64,000 nt of DNA from Tillus elongatus. Taxonomy: Eukaryota; Arthropoda; Insecta; Coleoptera; Cleridae. A program made the position numbers and the translations under genes. The stretch's first letter is position 1. The number at the start of each line of letters is the position of its first letter. The notes beneath the pieces were generated by a model, which was given only the letters and a program-made list of their open reading frames with translations, ran no database searches and was not told the DNA's origin. The DNA lies in NCBI GenBank assembly GCA_964006375.1, contig OZ023269.1, positions 1,302,001 to 1,366,000 on the forward strand, read 5' to 3'. Shown in pieces: positions 37,370-49,045 of this stretch.

Positions 37370-38325
37370 TTTTTCTTTTTTTTATTCCGATATTTTCCAG
37401 ATGGCAATTTAAATTGGCAAAGCCTGTATAAATAAATTGGTATGTTTAAAATAATGAAGTTAATATCGACTTCCAGTATAACGGAAAGCGCCACCTATGT
37501 GAAAATACTTTAACTGAAACACACATAACTTATAATGGTTCGCTGTAATGTTTCTGCTTTCAAATCGCGTTAGAAAGTCCTAAAATTCCAATGAACCTTC
37601 TCGTAAATCATCCTGTAGTTGTCATATTTTATCTTCTACAAAATTACGCAAATTATTGTTATCCACATGTAATAAGGTCTGTTCATACAAATTAGACGAT
37701 AACGGCGAAGATAAACAACATAAATTACTGAGTTTTTCAGAATTTAGGGCTCTAGCAATTTTCTGTTATTTGTAACAACATAAATTCAAGCACGATGGAT
37801 TTATATTATATATTTTCCATATCACAGAACATAATTAGCGCACAGTTTATAGTTTATGGACATTCAACTGGATTTGGTATGTTAAAGCCAGGTATCATTT
37901 CCTGGGAACAATGGGTACAAATTTACTTGGTGCACTTCAATAACTTGGGCGCAATTAGTAATTCTATTGTTGCAAATTCACTCAAATTACATAGCTTAGG
38001 TCAGTAGAAATATGTACAAATAAAAATCCATGATAGTATGTTCATTATAATCCAAGTAAAATTGAGAAGATGACAAAGTAAATTGAAGAGGGGAAATTCA
38101 AAACGGTCTACGTACCATAAAATGAAACAGATATTACATAAAATATCTCTAGTACGTACAATAAAGTTAAAATCTTTGTTGAAATAGTTTTATTTGATAA
38201 ATGATACAAGATTAAAAGAGCTCTGTGTCTGTGTTAGTCAGGTATGGTCTCGGCAATGGAGTCTATTAGCCAGAAACCGTTGAACAAGACAGGCATAATT
38301 CGGAGAAGGATTAGATGAACTATAT
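37370..38325. other. Unassigned spacer
   Basis: Nothing recognised. A 70-codon frame (37795-38007) has no known motif. Confidence 0.5.
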
Positions 38326-38326
38326 A

Positions 38327-39993
38327 CAGTGATCCACAAAATTATGAAATCATTTTATTAAAATTTGAACCATTGCTGTTTTGACAAAATACTCGGACAC
38401 GTCAACTCTAGTTTTCAAAAATACACATTTTTGCATAAAATGGACGTTTCTTCCACTCCTGTTTTTCAAATATGTCCTCATCGGCATTTTTTTTAAATGA
38501 AAACCTCCTTTTTTTGATAGATGTGTACAACACGGTACCGACATTCAAAATTTTGATACCTTACAATAAATTTTCAAAAGGAAGTCATTTAAAGAGTGGA
38601 AAACATAAACTGTATTCAAAACAACAATCGAAAAATAACGAATAAGATAAGATTATTTCCTGTAAATGGAATGTTCAAAGTTGTATCCACAAGTAGGTAT
38701 TAATCAATAATACATAAGAATCAAGTGTACGTCGCTGTTAAATGAAGGTTATTCCTTATAACATAAATATCTTTTAAAAGTTAATTAAGTATGGCACATT
38801 TCGGTGAAACCTAGCGTATATAATTTTTTTTGATGCGGTGATAAAACCAGAACACAGCAAGAAGTGTGTATGTTGTTTAATGCTAAATATTCAGATAGTC
38901 GTATCAGTATCAAACCATTGTGAGTAAAAATGGAATGCAGAGAAACTGGACATGTTAAACACGTGCAAAGTGCAGGGCGTCTTAGGAAAATTGATGGAGA
39001 CGTAAATTTGATATTTTATTAAGGGTGGGTGAGAATCCTCATGTTGCATCTCGATCAATTCCAGCAGACTATGAAATTTATCACCGATCAGTATTACGTG
39101 CATTATAATTATAAAAGTAACATCCTCACAAAATACAGCGGCTGCACGAACTTAATGAAGATGACCCTGGCAGACGAATGAATTTTTGTGAAATAATGCA
39201 AGGTTTATGCAACCCTAACCCAAACTTTCCTCGCCAAATTCTTTTTATCGACGAAGCATTACTTTGACTAAATGGAACAATGAATAAACAAAATTACAGG
39301 TACTTGAGTAGAGAGAATCCTCACTGGATGACTGAAGCACATACACAAAATCCCCGTAAAGTTAGCGTGTGGGCAGGAATAGTTCACCATAGAATCATCC
39401 TTTCGTTTTTGACAAAACACTCACTGGGCAGCGATACCATAATTTCCTAAGAAATGAACTTATTTCTGGTCTTGTTGCAAGTTTTCCAAATGAAGATGAT
39501 CCTGGTTGACCAAGTCGTGATATTTGGTTTCAGCAAGACGGTGCACCTCCGCACGTTGCACTTCCTGTTCAAGTGTTTTTAAATCACTGCTTTGCTGGCA
39601 AGTGGATCGGTAGGCGAAAAGCAATAGATCCCCCCAGGTTCCCAGATCGTACGCCCCTAGATTTTTTTGGGGTATTTAAAATAAAAAATCTATGTTAACA
39701 AACCAAATAGTCTAGAATTTCAGGGCGCAGCAAGTGCGTTATGGTAGTGATTTTTCATTAAATGCTTGCAAACTTGAATAAATAATAGATTAGTTATAAA
39801 ATGGTTCGAATTAGTCATGACGTCACTCGCAATGTACAAGAGGAATGTGTCAACAGATATGCTTATTGTCAAGAAGTCAGTGGATTGCATATCGAGCATT
39901 ATATTTAAAGGAAACAATAATTTAATTTAATGAATAAAAGACTTTACCTTTTGATTGTTGTTGTGAATACAGTTTATGTTTTCCACTCTTCAA
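38327..39993 (+). pseudogene. Decayed mariner-type transposon with transposase relic
   Basis: The left end (about 38330-38440) has ATACAGTGATCCACAAAAT and ACTCGGACACGTCAACTCTA, related to the terminal repeat of the intact element (GGACACGTCGATTTGTATTT). An inner inverted repeat survives: 38597-38636 (GTGGAAAACATAAACTGTAT) against 39950-39990. Between them the plus strand encodes a broken transposase: ENPHWMTEAHTQNPRKVSVW (about 39316), WFQQDGAPPHVALPVQVFLN (about 39524), GKWIGRRKAIDP and DRTPLDFF (about 39650). The first catalytic block reads FIDEALL. Many shifts and stops. A fragment of module B (39719-39775) has inserted near its 3' end. Confidence 0.8.
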
Positions 39994-40139
39994 ATTAAAT
40001 TTAAATTAAACGCTGTCATAAATAAAAAATGCCGGCTGACCTAAGATGACTGAATACTTCCTTTTCAACAACCACATTGATATGGGTACCAAACGACAGG
40101 TCTTGGCGAGTGAAACACCGGGTGCCGCTTTCATAAATT

Positions 40140-41034
40140 CAATATGTCTATTTTTTTAGTGAATTTTCTTGAAAAAAAAAATCACTAATTAGGAGATCCC
40201 GACTTTTGACTTTTGAAAAAATTTCCTCAAAGGACCGCGAACTAGGCCACCTACTGGTACTCTGGTTTCTGTCATAAAGAGTATGCCACGTATCAAAATT
40301 CAGATCTCTATCTTAAAAGACAAAAAAGTTAGAGGTACATTAATTTTTAATCAATTAAATCTGATTCAAGAAAGTTGAAACGTCAAAATTGATTGCGTAC
40401 GAATGTAAGTAAAAAATACTACAAGAAATGACTAACAAGCTCCTAGATATGTATCTAAGTCGTTATTTTTCTTGATTTCGTTAAAATATTAGCAAAAAAA
40501 CCACTGTAAATCAAAATGGTTTTGTGTAAATCTAAAACGTGAAACAGTTAACATGTATTATGGGATATACCTGCTAGTAAATATATGTCAAGCCTAGCTC
40601 AGTGAAAAAATCCCTGTAATCGACTCCTACATGACGAGCTCTAATCCTAGTTAGTGACTTTACTTTTTATCAATTTTTTTTAGTCTTATTTTACTTTACC
40701 GTTATATAATCAAATTTTTGTTATTCCGAAGAACTTTTTAGCGAGTTTTTGTAAAAAATAATTTAGTAAAGAGGAGATGAAAACTTTTAAAACTTAATTC
40801 AATTTGAATAGCATATCTGGTTGTTTGTTTTTGCCCTAACTTAGTGAAACCGTTCCATATTTAATACAGTCGTAGACTTTTCCCGTGGCTTCACAAGTGC
40901 TTGTTCCAGTGAAGTTTCTTTAAAAGAAATCACTAACGGGGGATCCCGACTTTTCAATTTAGAAAAATTTCTTTAAACGAGCGCGAACTAGGCCCCCTAG
41001 AACCCTATCCAGAGTCAGTTTCAATTATATATAG

Positions 41035-41107
<73 letters not shown>
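40140..41107 (-). repeat. Two module A copies and a (TA)n tract
   Basis: Module A at 40150-40250 (hairpin AGTGAATTTTCTT/AATCACTAATTAGG, then CGAACTAGGCCACC) and at 40905-41035 (GGATCCCGACTTTTCAATTT, CGCGAACTAGGCCCCCTAGA). The second is followed by a TA-rich tract (41036-41107). The sequence between, 40260-40900, partly resembles composite arms and is otherwise unassigned. Confidence 0.7.
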
Positions 41108-41110
<3 letters not shown>

Positions 41111-41900
41111 GGTAAACAATTTACCAAAATTTAGGTCTGTAAGTTTAAAGACAAAAAAGTTAGAGGTATTTAAAGAAAAAAAAGATTGGGGTTTTCCTCA
41201 AAATGTAAATAGTCGCGATTAAAACGTCAAAATTGACAACATTTAGGCAAAGAACCTGAAAGAAATACGGATTAAGGAAATTCTTAAGTTTCAGCTTCAA
41301 CCATCGTGGCCCTTCATTTTAATAAAATATTTCCAGAAAATTCATCCATATCCAGGTTTAATTTTTGTTTACATATATACAGGGTGACGCATTTCTACGG
41401 TAAAGCTCAATATAATTGTTCTTATGCAAGATACGAGAAAAAATTGTATACATTATCTATCTTATAAAATTATTTTGACAATCACAGGTGGCCCATAAGT
41501 CGTTGGTGATATCTACAAATTTTTTAACATTCCTTATTGCATTTTTGCACATTTCATCGAAATCTGATGCATGTTTGTAAAAAAAATGAGTCGCGGTAAG
41601 TGCGTTTTGGTAGCGAATTTCCATTAAACGCTTCAAAATTCGATAACGCAATTTGCTATTAACCTAAGGTTCGTCAGCTAGGAAACGAGTTTTCTCGGAC
41701 ACGTTTTTTTTCGGAAATTTTTTATGCATTTTCAAACAAGTTAACTTGATAACATATGGTTCATTGTTTCTACTATAGGTTATGCCGGTGACTAAATTGA
41801 TGCCTGCTTGCATTAAAGAGACATATTTGCTATTAAAAATATTTTTATGAAAATTCACTTCCATAACGTACTTGCTGCATCCAGACTTTATTATTTTAGG
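41108..41900 (-). repeat. Composite-repeat arm, module C and complete module B
   Basis: Arm with GGGGTTTTCCTCAAAATGTA (about 41189); module C from about 41381, starting CAGGGTGACGCATTTCTACG and including GTGGCCCATAAGTCGTTGGT; module B 41585-41885 with both ends (GTCGCGGTAAGTGCGTTTTG ... AACGTACTTGCTGCATCCAG). Same order as 24700-25740. Confidence 0.75.
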
Positions 41901-42568
41901 ACACCTAAATAACAAAAGCCTGGTTTTAAAATAATTTTAACTCCTACCTTAGTCTTAGTATAGTTTAAATCTAGTACCCAACTTAGTGCACATAAAATAA
42001 ACCTCATTAACACGATTTAATAAAGCATATCTTTTTAAAGTCTTTTATTCCAATTGTTAATAAGTCTACCAAAAGCAGCTTTCCGTGTCTTGTGAAATAT
42101 ATATAAACGCAAGTAATTATAATGTTAATGAGGGAGAATAGGCTTAAACGTCTTTGAAGCTTGCGTCAGTTGCGTGTTCAACTTCAACTCAGAAATTGCG
42201 TAAATGGCTCACACATGGATTTAATGAAAAAGCACTAATAACAGAGAGACAGAGACATTTGAATTAAATGAACCGCTCGAAACCTTGATATCTTTATGTG
42301 GGACACTCCACTTCTGTTATTCTGTTCCGTCTTCCGTTCTTATTATCTTATCTTGTAAAGTACGATTACAGTCGACCGAAGACTGTAGAACGAGAAGTCT
42401 TGAACTCCTGGAATTCCTCATTCTAACCAGGTAGATTCATTGGCAAGTTTTTTTATAGCGTTCCATGTTAATGTCTATAGACTTATATTATCTAAAATTA
42501 TATGCGGAAGACAAATTAAACATTCTGCGTCAATTACAAATAGTATTTGGTAAGTGAAGATTGGGACC
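41901..42568. other. Unassigned spacer
   Basis: Nothing recognised. Confidence 0.5.
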
Positions 42569-42755
42569 TGTGATGAGCACTGATAAACCCACCTGGAGAA
42601 CCCAAATCACCACAACACATTTTAAAAAACCTGACCTGACCTTATTCATCCCCTGATGACGCTAACTTGGTTAGTGAAACAATCGTCAGGTTTTTTTTTA
42701 ATGTGTTGTGGTGATTTGGGCTCGCCAAGAAGTGTGCTTATTAGTGTTTGGTGGC
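42569..42755 (+). ncRNA. Long hairpin with a hammerhead-like centre (unconfirmed)
   Basis: Arms of about 60 bp (42585-42640 and 42685-42745: CACCACAACACATTTTAAAA against its complement) enclose CTGATGA (42653-42659), a six-pair helix GCTAAC/GTTAGT, GAAA (42676-42679) and AATC followed by GTCAGG. CCTGAC and GTCAGG can pair, but a 12-base bulge separates that helix from the core, unlike a canonical stem I. Related to 10805-10910. Confidence 0.4.
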
Positions 42756-43370
42756 AGCGGTATTTACATTATCAAAATTAGTAATAGCAGGTTGGGCAGA
42801 TTTATGTTTATCATCATAAACGACTAAATGTCATGTCGTCGCAGCCATGAATCCATTTATGCAGCAGGTGTTTTCATTTTATTTAGGCTTCAGCACTTTA
42901 TCGATTGAGCAAGGTCTTTTAGAAGTTTTCCTCCCAGTCTGCATCTTCCTTATTTCCAAGCACCCAGACGTCCATTGGGCATTTATAAAAATCTATTGCG
43001 CCTTAGCACCTATTGTTTATCCCAATTCTACAACCCACCTTTCCGTGTCTACCTGTGATCGTTAGAAACTTGCCTTCAGAAGGCCCAAGGCATGAAAGAA
43101 AGTCTCCCTGAAAACTTACTTTATTATTTTTTACAATAATAAATATAATATTATGTAACGAGTAAAATACTGGTATGAGTATAGATAACGTAATAGAGCT
43201 TATGAGAACCAAGTAGCATGTAGGTCATTACTGTTTTGAGCAAACGCAAATTAGTAAATAGAGGTTGGTATCGAAAAGTTCATGAAAATGTGGCCGTATG
43301 AGTAAATCTCGAGGTCTAAAAATGAGACAACAAAAAAATTGTGTCTTAGGACATGTACAACAGATTTTAC
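42756..43370. other. Unassigned spacer
   Basis: Nothing recognised. Confidence 0.5.
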
Positions 43371-43374
43371 GTTT

Positions 43375-45020
43375 TTAGTGAATTTTCTCTAAAAAAATTC
43401 ACTAATGAGGAGATCTTGATTTTTGAATTTTGAAAAAATTTATTTAAAGGAGCGCGAACTAGGCCCCCTTGAACCCAGATTAAATTTCGATTAAATTTTG
43501 TGGATACCTCCCTTTTGCTAATTTCTTGGATCAGTTCGTTATCCAGAAAAATCGGCCCAGTTATTTTTCAAAAACGTATTTTCTTTTATAAAACTTTTAC
43601 ATTTTCGGAAATAACAAGCTCAGGGCAACCAAATTTGGTACGCGGTGTACATTATCAAATTCAACTATGTACCAAAATCTGGACCGCTAAGTTAAAAGAA
43701 AAATAATAAGTTATAAGCATTTAGAGAAAAAAATTTGGGTGCCGCTGCTGACCAGAGAAACGCACAACAACAAAATATTTTGTGTGGATAACAAAAGGTA
43801 TTGTATATTACAGACAAAGATTAAGCTTTTTGGTGCAAAAAGTCAAGAAATTACACAAACATTACATTCAAATTTTTATGGTTTTGTCTCTTAAAACGTC
43901 AAAGTCGCGATTGAAAATGTCACGAGAATTGTGTTTTACAAACCCTTAAGTTTCAGCTTCAATCGTCATTGTTCTTCATTTTACAAAAACATTTCCAGAA
44001 ACATCATTTCAAATAGACCCTTTCTTTCATACTTTGGCAGTAGTTTTAGTTATAGAGCGCATGGTTTAATAGTCTGTAATTTTTAGCCAATTTTCGTGGA
44101 AAAAAATCGCTGTGGGGGAGACTGCGACTTTTGAATTGTGAGAAGGTTTCTTCAAATGAGCGCGGACTTGGCCCCCTAAAACCCACATATACAGAGTGGC
44201 GCATTTTTAAGCTAAAGCTCAATATATCCATTATTATACATGAAGCGAGAAACAATTGTATACGTTGATTATAGGGTGCCTTGAGCTGTGTCTTACAAAA
44301 TGATTTTATTAATCACAGGCTGGCCAACAAGTCGTTGGTGATCCAAATTTTCTTTGTTTTTTAATGGAACAGCCCTTGTTTTATTGCATTTGTGCATTTT
44401 CCATCGAATTATAATGCATGTTTGTAACACAAAAATGTAAAGTGTTAATCGTTTTTGAGTTATTTCAATTGTTTTGCAATTTTTCACATTTTTGGCGCAT
44501 ATCAAGAATTATCATACGGAACGTTTTTACCCATTGATAGCGGGTCCTATAAAAATGACGCCTTCACAGATGTTTTTGTTTATATTATTTATTAATGTTT
44601 GTCTTTTTTTAAACAATAAAGTTATTTTGATAAAAGTGGTACATTTTTTCTACTATATAGGTTATAGATTTCAAAATTTATATTTAAATTTTATACTTAT
44701 TTAGATAAATATAAAGTAAAGGCAACGATTGAAATAAAATATAAAATAAAAAACTGGTAAAGCAAATTTGATTAACTTGATGTACCAAATTCAAGTTGCC
44801 AGTGTCAGAATGTGTGTTTTGGAGACAATATAGTGTTTGGAACCTACCTTAGTCCAAATTGCATTAGAGGCAATCACAAGCTTAGAGCTTATATACCAGA
44901 TTGTACAATTGGCTTTAATAAAACATATTATTATTGTTATTAAAAAGACATAATATTATGTAGTTATTAAGAACATTTTTATAAAGATTCACTACCATAA
45001 CGCACTTGCACAGACTTTTA
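43375..45020 (-). repeat. Cluster of composite-repeat fragments
   Basis: Module A at 43380-43475 and 44095-44185; arms at 43485-43740 and 43900-44060 (CTTAAGTTTCAGCTTCAATC); module C at 44185-44420 (ATATACAGAGTGGCGCATTT, GGCCAACAAGTCGTTGGTGA); module B parts near 44600-44650 and 44985-45015. No complete unit, so nested or recombined copies. Confidence 0.65.
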
Positions 45021-45029
45021 CTTTGTTTT

Positions 45030-45420
45030 GCAGGCAGTTGGTGCTAATAAAAGTCCTATTGGTTTTTTGTGACCTAATTAGAGCTTTTGGTTGCGTTCGT
45101 TATGGCATACTTGTTAGAATATATCCAAATATGGATCAGAAGCCTTTTTCCTAAATGGTTTGCATTATTTTTAAGTGATAGACAGCAATTTGTAACAATG
45201 ATTGGTAGATTTGGTCTGGAGCCAGCTTATAAGTCATCGAGACAGAGGTACAGCACGCAGCAAGGATCCATACTGGGTCCCAATCTGTTACTGATTTTCA
45301 TAAATGATTTAATCCAGGTAATTTCAAAAGTAATAATGATTATGTATACTCATAATGCAACCATTTTTAAAAATTGCCCAACATATGTTAGAGAATTCTC
45401 ACCAAAGTCGACCTAAAATT
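45030..45420 (+). pseudogene. Short LINE reverse transcriptase fragment
   Basis: A plus frame (45087-45416 and flanks) includes QQGSILGPNLLLIFINDLIQ, the block preceding the RT active site, followed by MYTHNATIF where YADDT.. would be expected. Upstream, in another frame, DLIRAFGCVRYGILV resembles the catalytic Asp block with Gly substituted. Old relic. Confidence 0.6.
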
Positions 45421-46655
45421 AGTAGAGGAATTGGAAAATGTAAAAACATATCACGAGTTTCATTTAAAACACCGAACTTGGAACAACGGAGTTTCTATTA
45501 CTTCAGATCGATAGAGGTATCAACCAACATACAATTTTTTGAGTTCCAAAGAAATTGGAACACCAAAAGCTTTTAATGGACGACTAGTGTAAATAACTGT
45601 ATGTGCGAGAGCAACAATGTTTTTCAGGAATGCTAACCTCATTTTTCTAATCAAAAATATTTAAAATGCGGCACAACTTTGTGTTCCTAATTTTTTTGCC
45701 TTCAAACATAGTAAATTGAGTGGGTATAATTTTGCTTAGCTTTACGTAGGAATACCTATAGATTATAACTTTATTTGCAGAGAATTAGGCATGAAAAATA
45801 CAAAATGATCACATCAACCTTTACTCCATTATCAATAAACTTTAAGTCTTTAATAAAACTTATGAAATTTCTTCTTTTATAAGAAACTTTTGATATTTAT
45901 CACATTCCAGGCAAATTTACTAATTTCCTGCTCACTTACGTCGTACTTCCTGGTAGAGTATAAAACCCTAATTCATGTAAGTAGAATAAGCTCCCATTTA
46001 ATGAGATTCTCGACGAGAATGCTCTCTCTCACTGCGAGAAGGTGCGGTTAATTCGTCCGTTATTATATTCCACCGTCTTATTAAATAACAATGTTTTATT
46101 TATCGCATTTGCAAATACGTAATTATTCATAAAATTATATTACTGCGACTGTAATTTGCTAAGAGCTAGGCAATTTTGTTTTGACAGTAAGCTGCCCTTC
46201 TAAATGTCTTCATTTTGTTTTTCTCCCACGGCATAGGTATTACTTTCGCTTTCTCAGATAGCACCGACTATTGAAACTCTGTCATTATTTCCTTTCAGGA
46301 TTGGATATTATATCAAAAGAAACCAAGACTGTGGATAAAAAATCAAACTGAAAATCCTCTGGGAATCAAACAACTACACAACACCGGAAAACAAAGACAC
46401 GTGTAAAAAGAATGAAAATATCAGGCTAGCTTGTAATAGGATATAAACGCTTTTTGTTTTTTTGGTTAGTTTTACGTTCTTCAATATATTTGCCAGGAAT
46501 TTAAATTGATTCCTTAATATATCACGACCTTAAAGAGGCTTTTATTTGTTCAAAGGTCAAAAAGAGTGGTTGTAACATAATTCCTCTTTATTACAGTAAC
46601 TTTGTACGTATACAGTTTGACTTTAAGATGACTTAAAATTTGAAAAGTTTATCTG
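45421..46655. other. Unassigned spacer
   Basis: Nothing recognised. Confidence 0.5.
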
Positions 46656-46659
46656 CTTA

Positions 46660-46955
46660 TAAACGTGGTCTCTTTGTAGCAAATTACCGACACCAGAAAG
46701 TAGTTTCACTTCAACCACTGAAAAATGCAGTACGCATCTTTAACGTGCCCAACCTCGCATGGTACACCGGACCGCAGGCTTTACACTCCTTACTAAAAAG
46801 AGGCGTTCACCTTGCTCAAACGTAACACCACGGTCTACATATAATTTCACAGTATGTACTGAAAAGGTTAAGTGAGCTCACACAGGATTTTAATTCGCGA
46901 CCACTCGCTTAAGAAGCACACGTTCTTACCACTAAACGATGGAGGCTGGAAGACT
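46660..46955 (-). mobile_element. tRNA-derived SINE (copy S3)
   Basis: On the minus strand the head near 46950 gives a CCTCCATCGTTTAGTGGTAA-like tRNA start. The body has CTGTGAAATTAT and AGCAAGGTGAACGCC, and the 3' part GGGCACGTTAAAGATGCG and TGGTGTCGGTAATTTG. More diverged than S4 and S5. Confidence 0.7.
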
Positions 46956-46984
46956 TGAACAACCTTAAGTTAACACTGAAAAAA

Positions 46985-47475
46985 AAAAGAGTTAGCGACG
47001 TAGCAATTTCGTTATGGTACTGAATTTTCATTAAATGCTTAAATTCTGAATAACTCAATTTTCTATAACCTTAGCAAGTTTAATTTTGGTACGTAGTAAG
47101 GTCTTTTATAAGGCAACATATCCACAAAATTTAATCAAAATAGCTTTGTAATTTTTGGAAAAAAAATGTTTTCGAAATAAAACTTAAAATTTTTCCGTAA
47201 AACCTTGTCCACTTTTTCCGCCTAACGAACTCATCTAAGTCATTGATAAAGGAAAGGCACTTACCGAGTGTCATCCACATGAGTTAATTATTTGTTAAAA
47301 GTTGAAATTGACCCCGGATATGGGTTCTAGGGGTCCTAGGTTGCGCTCATTTGAAATTTTTTTGCAAAGTCTCACCATCGATACCTCTCTATTAGTGATT
47401 TTTTAAAAATAAAAATTTACTAATATTAGCTCCACACGCAGCGAGTGCGTTATGGTAGCGAATTTGTTTAACATT
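46985..47475. repeat. Module B end, arm and module A fragments
   Basis: 46988-47055 (module B start, GTTAGCGACGTAGCAATTTC); 47080-47300 arm (TTTCATTAAA-type, ATCATCCACATGAG); module A 47305-47420 (GAAATTGACCCCGGATATGG); another module B end at 47430-47470 (CACGCAGCGAGTGCGTTATG). Confidence 0.7.
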
Positions 47476-47664
47476 TCTCAAAACCCAAAAAATTCAATTT
47501 TTTTAAATAAATTTTGTATTCACGAAAATAAGTGGGTGGATTTCATAAAATTTATATTCATTTATATAATAACACGAAACAATCCTTGGTCATTTTTAAC
47601 ATCGACGGAACCGATTAGGCGTATCCACTCACACAACAATAGTCCTTGGATTACGCCATGCGGT

Positions 47665-47785
47665 GTTGCATCATCGGGTACTGATGCCTCCGATATTGCA
47701 TCATACGGTATTGCATCATCCGGTATTGTATCATCATTCGGTATTACATCATCATCCGGTATGGCATAATCAGTATTACATCATT
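47665..47785. repeat. Short-period minisatellite (GCATCATCCGGTATT)n
   Basis: About seven degenerate units of 15-18 bp, each with GCATCAT and CGGTATT. It gives an ASSGI-type peptide repeat in one frame, which I regard as incidental. Confidence 0.85.
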
Positions 47786-47845
47786 TTTAGTGTAGTTTAA
47801 GTATGTAAATAGGATAATTTTACCCATCCAGTTAGTTTAGCGACA

Positions 47846-47888
47846 GCTACTGACGAAGACACCTTCGCTGTCGAAATATGTATCTAGC
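47846..47888 (+). ncRNA. Hammerhead ribozyme, isolated copy
   Basis: Stem I GCTA (47846-47849) with TAGC (47885-47888); core CTGACGA (47850-47856); stem II GACA/TGTC (47858-47861, 47869-47872); GAAA (47873-47876); a short stem III ATA-TG-TAT; predicted cleavage after C47884. All invariant core bases are present. No protein-coding element adjoins it, so it may be the remnant of a Penelope-type terminal repeat. Confidence 0.72.
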
Positions 47889-47951
47889 GCATAACCCTTT
47901 GTGATTATTTTTGTTTCATTCAATGTTATTACTGTCATCTAGCTTTTCTTC

Positions 47952-48278
47952 TTTTCTTTAACGTCGGTCTATTTCCGCGACTATGGCAATCACCGACGCC
48001 AGGAAGCGGTTTAATCTTACTATCCTGGAAATTTTGCCGACCCCTGTCTTTCTTTTAGGATGATATAGATCTGTAACGTCCACAATATCGCATGGTACAC
48101 GCGACCGACGGCTTAACGTCCCCTCCGAATATTTAACTTGCTCAACTACAGTGCCACAACTTTGGTTGACGTTAATATTACAGTAGTACTGAAAATGTGA
48201 AAGGGGAACCCTGTAAGTCGAACACAGTACCCTTGGGTCCAGGGGCAGCCGTTCTCACCACTGGACGACAGAGGTTCT
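47952..48278 (-). mobile_element. tRNA-derived SINE, nearly full length (copy S4)
   Basis: The minus strand runs from a tRNA-like head at about 48278 (CTCTGTCGTCCAGTGGTGAG, an A-box-like sequence) through a body with TTCAGTACTACTGTAATATT and CAAAGTTGTGGCACTGTAGT to the 3' end near 47955 (GTCGGTGATTGCCATAGTCG, then GACGTTAAAGAAAAGAAG). About 330 bp. No coding sequence, as expected; it would rely on a LINE for mobility. Confidence 0.78.
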
Positions 48279-48347
48279 AATATTATCTTGTTTACGTCTA
48301 TCCTTGAATAATTGTCTTTACACATTAATTATTGTGTGTGTATTTTG

Positions 48348-48690
48348 TTTCTTTAACGTCCGTCTATTTCCACTACTATAGCCAGTACCGACGCCAGGGA
48401 GCAGTTTCACCTTACTATCCTGGAAATTTTACCGAACCCCTGTCTTTCTGTAAGGAAGGTAGGGATCTTTCATATGCCCAACATCGCATGGACACGGGAC
48501 CGACGACTTCACGCTCCATCCGAAGGGCAGGACTTGCAGATATTCAACTTGCTTAAATACAATGCCACAACCTCGGTTGATGTTAGTTGTACAGCATGTA
48601 CTGAAAAAGTGAAAGGAGAACCCTGGGATAGATACCAGCACTCTTCGATTCAGAGGCACACGTTCTCACCACTGGACCACTGAGGGTCTA
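48348..48690 (-). mobile_element. tRNA-derived SINE, nearly full length (copy S5)
   Basis: Same plan as S4: head CTCAGTGGTCCAGTGGTGAG near 48685, body with TTCAGTACATGCTGTACAAC, 3' end near 48350 (GACGTTAAAGAAACAAAA). The 67 bp beyond the head of S4 (48273-48340) is repeated beyond the head of S5 (48684-48750, both TCTAATATTATCT.GTT.ACG), so S4 and S5 look like a tandem duplication of about 411 bp. Confidence 0.78.
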
Positions 48691-48844
48691 ATATTATCTA
48701 GTTGACGTCTATCCTTGAATGATTGTCCTTACACATTAATTTTCAACTTGCTTACTGTCATCCTAGTTTTCTACCTCTCTGATAACGTTGGCAGTTAATA
48801 GAGGTTACATTTATTTTTAATTTCACAATTTAGAAAAATAAATT

Positions 48845-49045
48845 TCAGGACGCAGCTAGCGCGTTATAGTAGCGAATTTTTTTAAGAATTGTACACTATT
48901 ATTATTCGGCATATTAGTAAAGTTAATACTTTAAACTTACACAGACCTTGAAGATTGATTTTACAGGTCCTAGTACGCGCATATTTGAAGAATTCTTTTG
49001 AAAATGTTACCATCGATATCTCTCTCTTATCAAAAAAAATCTTGC
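48845..49045 (+). repeat. Module B end and module A fragment
   Basis: AGGACGCAGCTAGCGCGTTA at 48848 and GGTCCTAGTACGCGCATATT at about 48966. Confidence 0.6.

Noticed and set aside
47452..47769. A 105-codon frame ending in Ser/Gly/Ile-rich repeats
   Set aside because: The repetitive part is a translated 15-18 bp minisatellite and the rest lies over repeat sequence.
48600..48690. A tRNA gene at the head of SINE S5
   Set aside because: Only the A-box half is tRNA-like and the T arm is degenerate; it is a repeated SINE head.
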